Source of the DNA: Herminiimonas fonticola
Lineage (GTDB): Bacteria > Pseudomonadota > Gammaproteobacteria > Burkholderiales > Burkholderiaceae_D
Direction of reading: 5' to 3'
Length of the DNA stretch: 64,000 nt
Assembly (NCBI RefSeq): GCF_003293745.1
Contig: NZ_PTLZ01000004.1
Location: 124,001-188,000, forward strand
Positions 34,036 to 45,547 of the stretch are shown here, piece by piece. The notes under the pieces were generated by a model. That model was not told the DNA's origin and did not search any database. It saw nothing but the letters and a program-made list of their open reading frames with translations. Position 1 is the first letter of the stretch. Each line of letters opens with the position of its first letter. The position numbers and the translations under genes are program-made.

Positions 34036-36150
34036 TCAGTTCGCTAATCTTGACAGGTCGGCCACCTGGTTCATGGCTTGATGCAAGGTAGCGAGCAGGC
34101 CTAGACGATTATTGCGCAGCGCAGGATCTTCGGCATTCACCATCACGCCGTCGAAGAAGGCATCGACCGGTGTTTTCAATGCCGCCAATACCTGCAGCGA
34201 AGCACCGTAATCGCCGCGAGCGAATGCAGCATCTGCTTGCGGCTTGACGGTGATCAGTGTTTGATTCAATGCGACTTCCGCTGCTTCTGTCAGCAGTGCT
34301 GCATCAACTTTCGCTGCAACTTCGCCTTCGACTTTTTTGAGGATATTGCCGACGCGTTTGTTGGCTGCGGCAAGCGCTGGCGCTTCCGGCAATGCGGCAA
34401 ATGCGCGTACTGCAGCGAGGCGGCTGGCAATGTCAGCCAGACGTTGCGGTTGCAAGGCGAGTACGGCATCGATTTCCTGCGCGCTATAACCTTGTTCGCG
34501 CAATGCGTTGGCGAGGCGATCGAAGATAAATGTCAGCAAGGCAGTGCGATGGTCATCGTTTAGTGCATTGAATGGTTTTTCTGCGGCGGCGATCAATTCA
34601 TTGATGCCGATATCGAGTTTGCTTTCGATCAGCATCCGAATCACACCGAGTGCATGACGACGCAAGGCAAACGGATCTTTGTCGCCGGTTGGAACTTGTC
34701 CGATACTGAACAAGCCAACCAGGGTTTCCAGTTTGTCTGCCAGCGCGACTACCATGCCGACTGAATTTCGCGGCAATGTGTCGCCTGCAAAACGTGGTTT
34801 GTAGTGATCTTCAATCGCATCGGCGACGTCTGTTGCCAGGCCGTCATGCAGGGCGTAGTAACGGCCCATGATGCCTTGCAGTTCAGGGAATTCACCTACC
34901 ATGTCTGTCAGCAGATCGGCCTTGGCCAATTGTGCTGCGACGTCGGCTTGTTGCGGATCGACGCCGAGCTTGGTCGCGATCGCTTGTGCAATCGCGCGTA
35001 CGCGTGCAATGCGTTCGCCTTGTGTGCCGAGCTTGTTGTGATAAACGACTTTATCCAGACTGCTTACGCGCGAGGCCAAAGTCTTTTTGCGATCTTGATC
35101 GAAGAAGAATTTTGCATCGGCCAAACGCGGACGTACGACGCGTTCGTTGCCGCCGATGACAGTGCTGGCGTCGGCTGGACGAATATTCGAAACGATCAGA
35201 AACTTGTTACTCAAATTGCCTACGCTATCGAGCAGCGGGAAGTATTTTTGATTCGCCTTCATCGTCAGGATCAGACATTCCTGAGGCACTTCAAGGAATG
35301 TTTCTTCAAACTGACCGATCAAGACATTTGGACGCTCGACCAGGCCGGTGACTTCATCCAGCAAGTCTTCATCTTGAATCGGTGTCAGATTGCTGCCGGC
35401 TTCACTGGCTGCTGCAGCAAGTTGGCGCACGATTTCTGCGCGACGTTCTGCGAAGCTGGCGATCACTGCACCTTCGCTGACGAGTTGCTTGGCATAGCTG
35501 TCTGCGTCACGGATATACAGCGGATCGAGGCCGGCTTCAAAGCGATGGCCGCGTGTGATGTTGCCGGCGCTCAGGCCCAGTACAGAAACAGGTACGACGT
35601 CAGCGCCATACAGTGCGACCAGACCGTGCGCAGGGCGTACGAAGTTGACCGTGCTCCAGCCATCGGCCAGTTGATAGCCCATGACTTTAGGAATAGGCAG
35701 CTTGCCCAAGGTATCGTCCATGGCTTTTTGCAAGCCGTCCGGCAATGTAACGCCGGTGACGATGCTGTTGAAAAACAAGACCTCGGCTTTGCCGTCGGAT
35801 TCGCGCTTCAAATCCGCGACTGCAGATTCGTTTGCGCCCAAGGCGGCCAGTTTCTTCAGCAGGGCCGGCGTTGCCTTGCCATCTGCAGTCAAGCCTACGC
35901 TTGCCGGCATCAGTTTTTGCATGACTTGCTTGTCATCCGCCTGCACGAGCACGTGCGTCAGATGCACGGCAAGTCGACGCGGTGAAGCGAAGTGCGTCAA
36001 GACACTACCATCGGAAAGCAGACCTTGTGCTTTCAACGATGCTTGCAGATTTTGTGCAAAAGCATCGCCGATTTTCTTCAATGCCTTTGGCGGCAATTCT
36101 TCGACGAAGAGTTCGACTAATAAATTTTTGTTATCCATGCTGTTGCTCAT
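34036..36150 (-). CDS. glyS: Glycyl-tRNA synthetase beta subunit
   Basis: The protein has 704 residues, near the E. coli beta subunit (689). It starts with [19 protein letters not shown] and includes the TRGHRFEAG motif, the HD-like part in the middle and a C-terminal anticodon-binding (DALR-like) domain. It forms the alpha2-beta2 synthetase with GlyQ. Its ATG overlaps the glyQ stop as ATGA, which implies translational coupling. Confidence 0.95.
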   Translation of the reverse strand: MSNSMDNKNLLVELFVEELPPKALKKIGDAFAQNLQASLKAQGLLSDGSVLTHFASPRRLAVHLTHVLVQADDKQVMQKLMPASVGLTADGKATPALLKKLAALGANESAVADLKRESDGKAEVLFFNSIVTGVTLPDGLQKAMDDTLGKLPIPKVMGYQLADGWSTVNFVRPAHGLVALYGADVVPVSVLGLSAGNITRGHRFEAGLDPLYIRDADSYAKQLVSEGAVIASFAERRAEIVRQLAAAASEAGSNLTPIQDEDLLDEVTGLVERPNVLIGQFEETFLEVPQECLILTMKANQKYFPLLDSVGNLSNKFLIVSNIRPADASTVIGGNERVVRPRLADAKFFFDQDRKKTLASRVSSLDKVVYHNKLGTQGERIARVRAIAQAIATKLGVDPQQADVAAQLAKADLLTDMVGEFPELQGIMGRYYALHDGLATDVADAIEDHYKPRFAGDTLPRNSVGMVVALADKLETLVGLFSIGQVPTGDKDPFALRRHALGVIRMLIESKLDIGINELIAAAEKPFNALNDDHRTALLTFIFDRLANALREQGYSAQEIDAVLALQPQRLADIASRLAAVRAFAALPEAPALAAANKRVGNILKKVEGEVAAKVDAALLTEAAEVALNQTLITVKPQADAAFARGDYGASLQVLAALKTPVDAFFDGVMVNAEDPALRNNRLGLLATLHQAMNQVADLSRLAN

Positions 36151-37064
36151 GCTGTTTCTTTTTCGATTTGAGCCAGCACTTCGGCGGCATGTTCAGGTTT
36201 GGCCATAGGGAAGCCGAGGCGGGCACGGCTGTCAAAATAGCTCTTGGCGACGCTGCGCGCCAGATTACGAATGCGGCCAATATAGGCAGCACGTTCAGTG
36301 ACGGAAATCGCGCCGCGCGCATCCAGCAAGTTGAATGTGTGCGCAGCTTTCAATACCTGTTCGTAAGCTGGCAATGCCAGTTTGTTCTCGATCAGATTGA
36401 GTGCCTGTTTTTCATGTGCAGTGAAAGCGACGAACAGGAAATCGGCATCGCTGTGTTCGAAGTTATAAGTTGATTGCTCGATCTCGTTTTGCTTGTAGAC
36501 GTCGCCGTAAGACAAGCCTTCTGTCCATTTCAAATCGTAGACGTTGTCGACACCTTGCAGATACATCGCGAGGCGTTCCAGGCCGTAAGTGATTTCACCG
36601 GTGATTGGTTTGCAATTGATGCCGCCGACTTGCTGGAAGTAAGTGAACTGTGTGACTTCCATACCGTTGAGCCAGACTTCCCAACCTAGGCCCCATGCGC
36701 CCAGAGTCGGGTTTTCCCAATCGTCTTCAACGAAGCGAATATCGTTTTGCTTGAGGTCGAAACCGAGTGCTTCCAGCGAGCCCAGGTACAGTTCAAGGAT
36801 ATTCGCCGGTGCCGGTTTCAATACGACCTGGAATTGATAGTAGTGCTGCAGGCGATTCGGATTCTCGCCATAACGACCATCTTTAGGACGGCGTGATGGC
36901 TGCACGTAGGCCGCTTTCCAAGGTTCAGGGCCAATGGCGCGCAGGAAGGTCGCAGTGTGCGAAGTGCCGGCGCCGACTTCCATATCGTAGGGTTGCAGCA
37001 GCGCGCAACCTTGCGCGTCCCAGTACTTTTGCAGCGTGAGAATGATTTGTTGAAATGTGAGCAT
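36147..37064 (-). CDS. glyQ: Glycyl-tRNA synthetase alpha subunit
   Basis: The protein has 305 residues, the same as E. coli GlyQ within a few residues. It carries the class II catalytic core, with [18 protein letters not shown] at the start, [28 protein letters not shown], and a C-terminal helical part. It overlaps glyS by 4 bp. The run continues from lnt with a 71-bp spacer. Confidence 0.95.
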   Translation of the reverse strand: MLTFQQIILTLQKYWDAQGCALLQPYDMEVGAGTSHTATFLRAIGPEPWKAAYVQPSRRPKDGRYGENPNRLQHYYQFQVVLKPAPANILELYLGSLEALGFDLKQNDIRFVEDDWENPTLGAWGLGWEVWLNGMEVTQFTYFQQVGGINCKPITGEITYGLERLAMYLQGVDNVYDLKWTEGLSYGDVYKQNEIEQSTYNFEHSDADFLFVAFTAHEKQALNLIENKLALPAYEQVLKAAHTFNLLDARGAISVTERAAYIGRIRNLARSVAKSYFDSRARLGFPMAKPEHAAEVLAQIEKETA

Positions 37065-37135
37065 CTTGTTTGAATTTTTGCATTACCCGGGGCGGGTAAG
37101 GGCAGGTTTGCCAAAACCCCAGATTTTACCGGGTT

Positions 37136-38692
37136 TTAGGGGTGATTAGTGTTTCTGCGCGTCAGATACCAGGCAGCGATCAGCAGCGCAAAAGCCAGCA
37201 ATACGATGAATGCATTGCCGACGAAAACATACGGCGTGATGCCGCTGTAACCTTGCGCCGATGCAGTTAACACGCCGCGCTCAAAAGGTTTGAGTTGCGC
37301 GACGACCTTGCCGGTCGGATCTATGACGGCGGTGGTGCCGGTATTCGTGGAGCGCAACATGGTGCGGCCGGTTTCTATGGCGCGCATTTGCGAGATCTGC
37401 AAGTGCTGCGGCAAGGCGATCGAATCGCCAAACCATGCAATGTTGGAAACGTTCAGTAGCATGGTCGCTACCGGTTTGCCAGCGGCATCAGCGGCACGCA
37501 ATTGGTTGGCAATTTCTTCGCCGAACAAATCTTCATAACAAATATTCGGCAAGACGGATTGATCCTTGACGGCGAAAGGCGCTTGCAATCCGGCGCCGCG
37601 CGTGAAGTCGCCGAGCGGGATATGCATCATGTCGACAAACCAGCGAAAGCCGAAAGGGATGAATTCGCCGAATGGCACCAGATGATGTTTGTCGTAGCGA
37701 TACAGCTTGGGTATGGCGCGGCTGGCGGTTGTCGGCGCAATGCCGATCACGCTATTCGCATATTGCTGCGGTCCGTCGCTGACGGCGATACCGATGGCCA
37801 AATGACTGTTGGATGCGGTCGCAAACTCAGCCAGGCGCGGCAAATAATCTGTCGGTAATTGATGCGCCAGGAGCGGCAATGCGGTTTCCGGGGTGGCGAT
37901 CAAATCAGCCGGCGCGGCGCGCATCATGTCTTCGTACAGCGTGAGCGTTACATCGGTCTGTTCATCGTCGAACTTGATTTCCTGCGGCACGTTACCTTGC
38001 AACAGACGCACTGAAATCGGTTCACCATGTGGTGTCGTCCAGTTGATGGATTTCAAACCAAAACCGGTGGCGAGTATGGCGACAATCAGGATGACTGCAG
38101 ATTTTTTCGTTGGCAGTAAAACCAGGCAAGCGGCCAGCACCGCGGCCAGCCATCCCAATCCATACACGCCTATCAGCGGCGCATAACCGGCGAGCGGACT
38201 GCCGGTGTGTGCATAGCCGGACACTACCCACGGCAAGCCGGTTAATACCCAGCCGCGCAACCATTCTGACAGCAACCATAGCGAGGGAAAGACCAGCAAC
38301 AGCAAGATAGTTCTGGATGCGTGTAGTCGCTGCTGGAACCACGCACCAACGCCAGTAGCCGCAGCGAAAAACGCACCCAGCAACAGCGCCAATAATGCCA
38401 CTGCTAAGGCCGCCATCGGTGCCGGCATGCCGCCGTATTGATGCATGCTGATGTAGAGCCAATACACGCCGCACGCAGACCAGCCGAAACCGTAGGCCCA
38501 GCCTGTCAATGTGGCGGATTTGATGGAAGGTGCCTGCAATATCAAATGAAACAGCAGCGCGAGCGTGATGATTTGCAGTGGCCACCAGCCTACAGGGGCG
38601 AATGCAAAAACATTCAGCGCGCCGGCGAACAAGGCAATCACTGTTGCCTGTGTCGGAGCAAAACGAAGAGAGAGAAGAGTGCTCACGCGCAT
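37136..38692 (-). CDS. lnt: Apolipoprotein N-acyltransferase
   Basis: The protein has 518 residues. Six to seven N-terminal membrane segments (residues about 15-212) are followed by a periplasmic nitrilase domain and a C-terminal membrane segment. The catalytic triad falls at E269 (TPET), K335 (YDKHHLVPFGEF) and C385 (NICYED), within two residues of the E. coli positions (267, 335, 387). It adds the third acyl chain to lipoproteins. It lies 45 bp after corC in the conserved miaB-phoH-ybeY-corC-lnt order. Confidence 0.95.
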   Translation of the reverse strand: MRVSTLLSLRFAPTQATVIALFAGALNVFAFAPVGWWPLQIITLALLFHLILQAPSIKSATLTGWAYGFGWSACGVYWLYISMHQYGGMPAPMAALAVALLALLLGAFFAAATGVGAWFQQRLHASRTILLLLVFPSLWLLSEWLRGWVLTGLPWVVSGYAHTGSPLAGYAPLIGVYGLGWLAAVLAACLVLLPTKKSAVILIVAILATGFGLKSINWTTPHGEPISVRLLQGNVPQEIKFDDEQTDVTLTLYEDMMRAAPADLIATPETALPLLAHQLPTDYLPRLAEFATASNSHLAIGIAVSDGPQQYANSVIGIAPTTASRAIPKLYRYDKHHLVPFGEFIPFGFRWFVDMMHIPLGDFTRGAGLQAPFAVKDQSVLPNICYEDLFGEEIANQLRAADAAGKPVATMLLNVSNIAWFGDSIALPQHLQISQMRAIETGRTMLRSTNTGTTAVIDPTGKVVAQLKPFERGVLTASAQGYSGITPYVFVGNAFIVLLAFALLIAAWYLTRRNTNHP

Positions 38693-38737
38693 GAGCAGAA
38701 AATGACGAGAATAGAAAGTGTCACGCGCGTCACGAGG

Positions 38738-39628
38738 TCAACTATCAAGGGTTTCATCAGCAGTCGTCGCCGGCAGTTTTTCTACCAGCAAGACGTGGAT
38801 CTGGCGTGCATCGGCGCGCAGTACTTCAAAGCGCAAATTGCCTATGTCGACGATCTCGCCCTTGTGCGGCATGCGAGCCAGATGATTGGTGACGAAGCCG
38901 CCTAGCGTATCGACGTCAGCACTGAAGATTTCAGTGCCCAGCTCTTCGTTGAACTGGGTGATTTCAGTCAGTGCTTTGACGCGCCAGCGTGGCCCATGTT
39001 CACCGGCTTTGATGGCGAGGATATTGTCCTCTTCTTCATCGAAATCGTATTCGTCTTCGATGTCGCCGACGATTTGTTCCAACACATCTTCGATCGTGAT
39101 CAGGCCGGCTACGCCGCCGTATTCATCGACCACGACAGCCATGTGATTGTGTTTGGCGCGAAATTCACTGAGCAGCACGTTCAGGCGTTTTGATTCTGGA
39201 ATGAAGACAGCGCTGCGCAGCATCTGACGTACATCGAAGGATTCTTCCGCGTAATAGCGCAGCAAATCCTTGGCCATCAAAATGCCGACCACATTGTCGC
39301 GTTCGCCGTCGACGGCAGGAAAGCGCGAATGTGCTGTCTCCAGCACCATAGGCATCCATTCCGCAATTGGCTTACTGATATCGACCACATCCATCTGCGC
39401 ACGCGGCACCATGATGTCGCGCGCCGACAATTCGGAAACCTGAAAAACGCCTTCTATCATCGCCAATGCATCAGCGTCGATCAGATGCCGCTCATGGGCA
39501 TCCTGCAGGATGGTCAGCAGCTCGGCGCGGCTGTCCGGTTCGGGCGCGATCAGCGCAGTCAGGCGTTCGAACAGCGAGCGATGCGGTTTGGCATCGCCGG
39601 ATTTATCTTGGGGGGGAATGTCTTGCAT
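38738..39628 (-). CDS. corC: CorC/HlyC-family CBS-domain protein
   Basis: The protein has 296 residues (E. coli CorC has 292). It has two CBS domains (about 55-180; RDIMVPRAQMDVVDI and VVDEYGGVAGLITIEDVLEQIVGDIEDEYD) and a C-terminal CorC/HlyC domain. Unlike larger CNNM proteins it has no membrane segment. The family is linked to magnesium/cobalt efflux and, in this operon, to LPS/lipoprotein handling with Lnt. The ATG at 39628 is chosen; an in-frame TTG 11 codons upstream is less likely. Confidence 0.9.
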   Translation of the reverse strand: MQDIPPQDKSGDAKPHRSLFERLTALIAPEPDSRAELLTILQDAHERHLIDADALAMIEGVFQVSELSARDIMVPRAQMDVVDISKPIAEWMPMVLETAHSRFPAVDGERDNVVGILMAKDLLRYYAEESFDVRQMLRSAVFIPESKRLNVLLSEFRAKHNHMAVVVDEYGGVAGLITIEDVLEQIVGDIEDEYDFDEEEDNILAIKAGEHGPRWRVKALTEITQFNEELGTEIFSADVDTLGGFVTNHLARMPHKGEIVDIGNLRFEVLRADARQIHVLLVEKLPATTADETLDS

Positions 39629-39770
39629 AAGGCGAAAAGCCGTTGCGGGTGGTGGTTTCAACAGGGTTCAGGATACAACAAATATTCAAGATTCCAAAAA
39701 TGTGAGCGATCACAGGCTGGTTTTACTCTGGCCTGCGCGTGAATGGCTCACATGACAAGGGCTCACACGA

Positions 39771-40241
39771 TCATGATTCGATATAGGGGTTGGGAAAGCC
39801 GAGTGCGGCCAGCATTTCAATTTCCAGCGTTTCCATTTCTTCTGCCTCCTCGTCCGATTCGTGATCGTAACCTTGCGCATGCAGCACGCCGTGGATTACC
39901 AGATGCGCGGCGTGAAATTCCAGGGATTTATTCTGTTCCGCGGCTTCGCGCTGCAAGACGTCGGTGCACAGGATGATGTCTGCCTGAGTCGCATCATTTT
40001 CATCGAAGATGTCGTCTTCGTCCTCGTTATAGGCGAAGGTCAATACATTCGTTGCGTAATCCTTGCCGCGAAAATTGCGATTCAAGGTTTTCCCCTCGTC
40101 GGCATCGACGAAGCGCAAAGTGATTTGTGCCGGTGCCAGCAGAGCGGCTTTTACCCAGCGGCGCAATAGCGGGCGAGTAAGGATTTCCTGCAGACGCGGG
40201 TCTGGATACTGCACGGATAGAGAAAGTTTATTTTGCTGCAT
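39771..40241 (-). CDS. ybeY: Endoribonuclease YbeY
   Basis: The protein has 156 residues. It matures the 3' end of 16S rRNA and takes part in ribosome quality control. The zinc site is complete: [11 protein letters not shown] with H117, H121 and H127. An acidic insert ([13 protein letters not shown], 72-84) lies before the active site. The frame is open 46 codons further upstream inside phoH, but the ATG at 40241 gives the family N-terminus and overlaps the phoH stop by 14 bp. Confidence 0.93.
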   Translation of the reverse strand: MQQNKLSLSVQYPDPRLQEILTRPLLRRWVKAALLAPAQITLRFVDADEGKTLNRNFRGKDYATNVLTFAYNEDEDDIFDENDATQADIILCTDVLQREAAEQNKSLEFHAAHLVIHGVLHAQGYDHESDEEAEEMETLEIEMLAALGFPNPYIES

Positions 40242-41280
40242 TTTTAATCGCTGTTTTGGAAGGTGCACGTTTCTTCGGTTGTTTGGTTTCATCGTAGGCA
40301 TCGACGATGCGAGCCACGAGTGGATGACGCACCACGTCGGCGCTGCTGAAGCGCGTGAAAGCCAGCCCGCGGACTTCACCGAGTACGTCGATTGCTTCGA
40401 CCAGGCCGCTCTTTTGATTTTGCTGTAAATCGATTTGTGTAATGTCGCCGGTGATGACGGCTTTACTGCCGAAACCGATACGCGTCAAAAACATCTTCAT
40501 TTGTTCAGGCGTGGTGTTTTGCGCCTCATCCAGAATCACGAAAGCGTGATTCAGCGTGCGGCCGCGCATATAGGCCAAGGGCGCAATTTCGATTGCCTGT
40601 TTTTCAAACATTTTTTGCGTGCGGTCGTAGCCGAGCAAGTCATACAGCGCGTCGTACAAAGGACGCAGATACGGATCGATTTTTTGCGACAAGTCGCCGG
40701 GTAAAAAGCCCAGGCGTTCGCCGGCTTCTACTGCAGGACGCGTCAGGATGATGCGCTTGACGGCATCGCGCTCCAGCGCATCGACGGCGCACGCCACGGC
40801 CAAATACGTTTTGCCAGTGCCGGCGGGACCAACACCAAACGTGATGTCGTGATCCATGATCGCCTTCAGATACTGCAACTGATGCGGCGTACGGCCGCGC
40901 AAATCGTGGCGGCGAGTTTTTAAAACAGGCGCATCGGTAACGGATACTACGGCTTTATTTTTTGTCGTTTTCTTTGCTGCAGGAATAATCAGCTCAGGTT
41001 CTGCCAGGGCGGCACGCTGTTCAACCAATGCGAGTTGTACTTCTTCCAGCGGCACGATTTTGTCTGCCTGCCGATAAAACTGATCCAGAATCTCGACTGC
41101 ACGCGCACCATTGTCACCGCTGACTATGAATTTTTCGCCACGGCGAAAAATCGTGACGTCCAGTGCGGCGGAAATTTGCCGCAGGTTTTCATCCATAGGG
41201 CCGCACAGATGCGCGAGGCGCTTGTTATCCAGCGGTTCGGGGACGAAGTACAAAGGTTGCACGACAGTTTTTGTTTTCAA
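40228..41280 (-). CDS. ybeZ: PhoH-family ATPase (YbeZ)
   Basis: The protein has about 350 residues. A KH-like N-terminal part ([18 protein letters not shown]) is followed by a P-loop ATPase: Walker A GPAGTGKT, Walker B ILDEAQN. It partners YbeY in rRNA metabolism. The start is uncertain. No ATG lies before the domain, and the TTG at 41280 (giving [11 protein letters not shown]) is the best candidate downstream of the miaB stop at 41321. A longer frame would overlap miaB. Confidence 0.9.
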   Translation of the reverse strand: MKTKTVVQPLYFVPEPLDNKRLAHLCGPMDENLRQISAALDVTIFRRGEKFIVSGDNGARAVEILDQFYRQADKIVPLEEVQLALVEQRAALAEPELIIPAAKKTTKNKAVVSVTDAPVLKTRRHDLRGRTPHQLQYLKAIMDHDITFGVGPAGTGKTYLAVACAVDALERDAVKRIILTRPAVEAGERLGFLPGDLSQKIDPYLRPLYDALYDLLGYDRTQKMFEKQAIEIAPLAYMRGRTLNHAFVILDEAQNTTPEQMKMFLTRIGFGSKAVITGDITQIDLQQNQKSGLVEAIDVLGEVRGLAFTRFSSADVVRHPLVARIVDAYDETKQPKKRAPSKTAIKNAAK

Positions 41281-41320
41281 TTTTGGCTGAGTAAGTTTGG
41301 CGTGATTTGAATATGAAAAG

Positions 41321-42673
41321 TTATTGCTTGACGATGATTTCGCCACGCAATGTGTAGGCGTGCGATTGCGTGATGTTGACGTCAACCATCTGGCCTATCA
41401 GGCTATTGCCTTGTGGTCCTGAAGCAAAATTGACGACGCGGTTGTTTTCGGTACGGCCTTGCAATTCATTCTCATCTTTTTTGGATGGACCTTCCACCAG
41501 GATGCGCTGTACGGTACCCACCATTTCATTGCTGTAACGACGCGTGTTTTGATCGATCACGGCTTGCAGTCTTTGCAGGCGCTGGAGCTTGACCTCGTGC
41601 GGCGTGTCGTCTTCCAGATTGGCGGCCGGCGTGCCGGGACGCGGACTGAAAATAAAGCTGTAGCTGTTGTCGTAACCGATATCGTTTATCAATTTCATCA
41701 TTGCTTCAAAATCGGCATCGGTTTCGCCAGGGAAGCCCACGATGAAATCGGACGAAATCGAAATATTCGGACGCACTGCGCGCAGACGACGCAGTATCGA
41801 TTTGTATTCGAGCGAGGTGTAGCCGCGCTTCATTGCTGCCAGGATGCGATCCGAGCCGTGTTGCGCAGGCAGGTACAAATGATCGACCAGCTTCGGCACT
41901 TTGGCGTAAGTATCGATCAGACGTTGCGTAAATTCTTTTGGATGGCTGGTAACGAAGCGTATGCGTTCTATGCCTTCCATCTCGGCGATATATTCGATCA
42001 GCAAGGCGAAGTCGGCGATTTCGCCATCGCTTGAATCACGGCTCATTTTGCCGCGATAGGCATTGACGTTCTGTCCCAAGAGCGTGATTTCCTTCACGCC
42101 TTGTGCTTCGAGGCCGGCGACTTCTGCCAGCACGTCGTCAAAGTTGCGCGAGACTTCTTCACCGCGTGTATAAGGCACGACGCAGTAGCTGCAATACTTG
42201 CTGCAACCTTCCATGATCGATACAAACGCGCTTGCGCCTTCTACCTTGGCGGGCGGCATGTGATCGAACTTTTCAATTTCTGGAAAACTGATGTCGACTT
42301 GTGAATGGCCAGTCGAACGGCGCTGCTTGAGCATGTCTGGCAAGCGATGCAGGGTTTGCGGGCCGAACACCAGATCGACATAAGGTGCACGCTTGACGAT
42401 TGCATCGCCTTCCTGCGACGCGACGCAACCGCCCACACCTATCATCAGGTCGGGTTTGAGCAACTTCAATTCACGCAGACGGCCGAGGTCGGAGAAAACT
42501 TTTTCCTGCGCTTTTTCACGCACTGAACAAGTGTTGAGCAGGATGACATCTGCATCTTCCGGCGTGTCGGTTTTGATCAAGCCATCGGACGCGTTGAGGA
42601 CGTCAGCCATCTTGTCCGAGTCGTACTCGTTCATCTGGCAACCGAAGGTCTTGATGTATATCTTTTTTTGCAT
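41321..42673 (-). CDS. miaB: tRNA-2-methylthio-N6-dimethylallyladenosine synthase
   Basis: The protein has 450 residues. It is a radical SAM methylthiotransferase that modifies i6A37 in tRNAs. The N-terminal UPF0004 domain has C12, C49 and C83 for the auxiliary [4Fe-4S] cluster; the radical SAM motif is CSKYCSYC (C157, C161, C164). A TRAM domain ends the protein. It heads the miaB-ybeZ-ybeY-corC-lnt run. Its substrate is made by MiaA, encoded at 59705. Confidence 0.95.
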   Translation of the reverse strand: MQKKIYIKTFGCQMNEYDSDKMADVLNASDGLIKTDTPEDADVILLNTCSVREKAQEKVFSDLGRLRELKLLKPDLMIGVGGCVASQEGDAIVKRAPYVDLVFGPQTLHRLPDMLKQRRSTGHSQVDISFPEIEKFDHMPPAKVEGASAFVSIMEGCSKYCSYCVVPYTRGEEVSRNFDDVLAEVAGLEAQGVKEITLLGQNVNAYRGKMSRDSSDGEIADFALLIEYIAEMEGIERIRFVTSHPKEFTQRLIDTYAKVPKLVDHLYLPAQHGSDRILAAMKRGYTSLEYKSILRRLRAVRPNISISSDFIVGFPGETDADFEAMMKLINDIGYDNSYSFIFSPRPGTPAANLEDDTPHEVKLQRLQRLQAVIDQNTRRYSNEMVGTVQRILVEGPSKKDENELQGRTENNRVVNFASGPQGNSLIGQMVDVNITQSHAYTLRGEIIVKQ

Positions 42674-42701
42674 GACTTGCTTAATTTTTTACTTAATTAA
42701 T

Positions 42702-43064
42702 TTACTGAAACTTTGAAACGGGCGCAGGTAGCGCCGCGGGCACAACAGGTTTAGGCGGCGCTTGTTTGGCCTCTTCTTCCGTCAATATCCACACGCGATC
42801 TATTTCACCACTTGCAATCTCGGTGTAATTCACAGGCAATTTGCTGCCGCGCAGCGCAGCCGGCATGTCTATCGTGTTGTTCTGATTCCAGATGCGGGCG
42901 CCGGCAGTCAGCGTGCGTGTTTTGTCATTGATGATGATCGCCGGAGCAACGGCCGGCGTCATCACGCCACGTTTTGCACCGGCCGGAAACGGTCGTTCAA
43001 ACGCCTGTGCCGAGAAGCTCGTCACGGCGAAGGCAACACTGATCAGCAAAATTCTTGTCCGCAT
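42702..43064 (-). CDS. Conserved exported protein of unknown function, 120 residues
   Basis: I cannot name a family function. A signal peptide is evident (MRTRILLISVAFAVTSFSAQA, cleaved before FERP). The mature part is about 99 residues and begins with a basic, proline-rich segment, then GARIWNQNNTIDMPAALRGSKLPVNYT, with no cysteine. The C-terminus is a proline/alanine-rich tail (PPKPVVPAALPAPV). A short beta-rich periplasmic protein is likely. It lies 28 bp upstream of miaB on the same strand and may be co-transcribed with it. Confidence 0.75.
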   Translation of the reverse strand: MRTRILLISVAFAVTSFSAQAFERPFPAGAKRGVMTPAVAPAIIINDKTRTLTAGARIWNQNNTIDMPAALRGSKLPVNYTEIASGEIDRVWILTEEEAKQAPPKPVVPAALPAPVSKFQ

Positions 43065-43329
43065 GGCAGGTTTCCATTATGGGTAAAAGAGGTGTTGCGG
43101 CAAAACGGCATGCGCAGAATGCGTGAAAATGATTTCCGACGGCAGATGGCAAAACTGCATGCAAACCAGCCTGAGTCGACGCGAAATGATGCGCATCCGG
43201 GTCATGCATTTTTCAATGCACAAGGAGCGTCATCATATCATGGCGGTGATGCCGGATAAGAATGGACGGACGTGAGTGAAGTGCGCTGATGATGAGGAGA
43301 TGTTGCTGCGCACGAGCAATGATGAAGCA

Positions 43330-43358
43330 GGCTGCAGGTCGTGTGTCGACCTGCAGCC
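43330..43358 (-). terminator. Hairpin after gdhA
   Basis: GGCTGCAGGTCG and CGACCTGCAGCC form a perfect 12-bp stem with a 5-nt loop just past the gdhA stop. No T run follows on the minus strand. The rest of 43065-43329 shows no gene I can support. Confidence 0.5.
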
Positions 43359-43364
43359 GTAAGC

Positions 43365-44708
43365 TTAAATTACGCCTTGCGCCAGCATTGCGTCGGCAAC
43401 CTTGACGAAGCCGGCCACATTTGCGCCATTGACGTAGCTGACGCTGCCGTCAGCGCGGCGACCATGACGCAGGCAGGCGTCGTGGATATTGCACATGATC
43501 GAATGCAGACGGGTATCGACTTCGTCGCGCGACCATGAGAAACGCATGGCGTTTTGTCCCATTTCCAGTCCCGAGGTGGCTACACCGCCGGCGTTGCTGG
43601 CCTTGCCCGGCGCATACAGGACGCCACTGCTTTCGAAAATCCGCACGGCTTCTATCGTGGTTGGCATGTTCGCGCCTTCCGCCACGCAGATCACGCCGTT
43701 CTTGACCAGTGCATTGGCTGCATCGACGTCCAGTTCGTTTTGTGTTGCGCAAGGCAATGCAACATCAACCGGCACGTGCCATGGACTCATGCCGGCGTGG
43801 AATTCGACACCGGTACGTTGTGCGTAGTCGCTGACGCGGCCGTACAGATGGTTTTTGACTTCCATCAGGATGGCCAGTTTTTCCGGTTTGAAACCGTCGT
43901 TATCAACGATGGTGCCGCTGGAATCGGACACGGTGACTACTTTCGCGCCCAGCGACATCGCTTTTTCAACCGCGAACTGAGCGACATTGCCCGAGCCGGA
44001 TACGCTGACGCGCATGCCGTCGAAGCTGAGCCCTTTTTGCTTCAGCATTTGCTCGGCAAAATAGACGGTGCCGTAACCGGTCGCTTCCGGACGCATCAGC
44101 GAACCGCCGAAGCTCAGGCCCTTGCCGGTGAAGACGCAGTCGGAGCGATTACTGAGTTTTTTCATCATGCCGGCCATGAAGCCTACTTCGCGCCCACCCA
44201 CGCCGATATCGCCGGCAGGCACGTCGGTATCGGAACCGATATGACGGAACAGTTCGCTGGTGAAGGCCTGGCAGAAACGCATGACTTCGCCCGGGCTCTT
44301 GCCTTTCGGATCGAAGTCGGCGCCGCCCTTGCCGCCGCCCATAGGCAGCGTGGTCAGTGCGTTCTTGAAGGTTTGCTCGAAGGCCAGGAATTTCAGGATC
44401 GACAGATTCACCGATGGGTGGAAGCGGATACCGCCCTTGTACGGACCGATCGCCGAATTTTGCTGGATGCGGTAGCCGCGATTGACTTGTACGTTGCCGT
44501 GATCGTCAACCCACGATACCCGGAATATGATGATGCGCTCTGGTTCGACCAATCTATCCAGCAAGCCGTGTTCGGCATATTGAGGATGTTGTTCGATGAA
44601 AGGCCACAGGCTTTCCATGACTTCCGTGACGGCTTGTAAAAATTCGGGCTGGCCAGGATTGCGTTCAGAGACGTGGGCCAAAAAATCGTGAAGAGATTGG
44701 TATTTCAT
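43365..44708 (-). CDS. gdhA: NADP-specific glutamate dehydrogenase
   Basis: The protein has 447 residues, as in E. coli GdhA. It aminates 2-oxoglutarate with ammonia and NADPH. The active-site region is LTTLPMGGGKGGADFDPKGKSPGEVMRF near residue 115-145, and the coenzyme domain has SGSGNVAQFAVEKAMSLGAKVV near 235. The length and N-terminus fit the hexameric small class. It is divergent from dps. Confidence 0.94.
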   Translation of the reverse strand: MKYQSLHDFLAHVSERNPGQPEFLQAVTEVMESLWPFIEQHPQYAEHGLLDRLVEPERIIIFRVSWVDDHGNVQVNRGYRIQQNSAIGPYKGGIRFHPSVNLSILKFLAFEQTFKNALTTLPMGGGKGGADFDPKGKSPGEVMRFCQAFTSELFRHIGSDTDVPAGDIGVGGREVGFMAGMMKKLSNRSDCVFTGKGLSFGGSLMRPEATGYGTVYFAEQMLKQKGLSFDGMRVSVSGSGNVAQFAVEKAMSLGAKVVTVSDSSGTIVDNDGFKPEKLAILMEVKNHLYGRVSDYAQRTGVEFHAGMSPWHVPVDVALPCATQNELDVDAANALVKNGVICVAEGANMPTTIEAVRIFESSGVLYAPGKASNAGGVATSGLEMGQNAMRFSWSRDEVDTRLHSIMCNIHDACLRHGRRADGSVSYVNGANVAGFVKVADAMLAQGVI

Positions 44709-45010
44709 TGGAACCTTAAATTAGTGCGCAAAAATTGCATCCGGTATTTTGCACCAAAATGGAACGTTTTTTACGATTTCTTAACATTTCAATACCGAAA
44801 AACCCGTGCGGTATGAGCTTGCTAGAGGAGTTTAAATGCTGAGGAAATAGATGATGCGGATTGTCGCCATCCAGATGCTGGTGATCATTTTTTACGCCGA
44901 ATTCAAGAGGGAGAGTTTTAATCGGGCGAGCATGCTCGATGATCACCCGGCACATATTGCAGAAAATCAAAGTATGATCATGCATACAAACCAACTTTTC
45001 GGAGCGCTAC
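44709..45010. other. Divergent spacer between gdhA and dps
   Basis: This should hold both promoters. I could not place convincing -35/-10 pairs. A 92-codon frame on the minus strand (44716-44994) has no ribosome binding site or protein-like composition and is not called. Confidence 0.4.
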
Positions 45011-45517
45011 ATGGCCACTAAAAAACCAAGTCCATCAACTCAAGTCACCAAGATCGACATCGGTATTTCTGAAAAAGACCGCGCCAAGATCGTACAAGGC
45101 CTGTCCGGTCTGCTGGCTGACAGCTATACGCTTTATCTGATGACCCACAATTTCCACTGGAACGTCAAAGGACCGATGTTCACCAGTCTGCACACCATGT
45201 TCATGGCTCAATACACAGAGCAATGGAATGCGCTGGATCTGATTGCTGAACGTATTCGCGCCCTGGGTTATCCGGCGCCAGGTACTTACAAGGAATTCGT
45301 CAAGCTGGCATCCATCAAGGAAATCGACGGCGTGCCAAAAGCGATGGACATGGTTCGTCATCTGGTCAATGCGCATGAAGCGACCGCCCGCACTGCGCGC
45401 GCCTTGTTTGATATCGTCGACAAGGCCAACGATGAGCCGACCGCCGATTTGCTGACGCAACGCCTGGACGTGCATGAAAAAACTGCGTGGATGTTGCGTA
45501 GCCTGCTGGAAGAATAA
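45011..45517 (+). CDS. dps: Dps-family ferritin-like DNA-protection protein
   Basis: The protein has 168 residues. It forms a dodecamer that oxidises and stores iron and shields DNA under starvation or peroxide stress. The inter-subunit ferroxidase site lies in [13 protein letters not shown] (H46, H50) and [16 protein letters not shown] (D75, E79). A lysine-containing N-terminal tail ([14 protein letters not shown]) could bind DNA. GGAGCG precedes the ATG at 45011. It is followed by a bidirectional terminator. Confidence 0.92.
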   Translation: MATKKPSPSTQVTKIDIGISEKDRAKIVQGLSGLLADSYTLYLMTHNFHWNVKGPMFTSLHTMFMAQYTEQWNALDLIAERIRALGYPAPGTYKEFVKLASIKEIDGVPKAMDMVRHLVNAHEATARTARALFDIVDKANDEPTADLLTQRLDVHEKTAWMLRSLLEE

Positions 45518-45547
45518 TACCCGCGCGGAGCTATCCGCTCTATGCAA

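Noticed and set aside
37065-37135. Glycine riboswitch upstream of glyQ
   Set aside because: The spacer is only 71 bp and shows no tandem aptamer-like structure.
44716-44994. 92-codon minus-strand frame between gdhA and dps
   Set aside because: It fills the divergent promoter region, has no clear ribosome binding site, and its sequence is rich in His and Cys without a recognisable motif.
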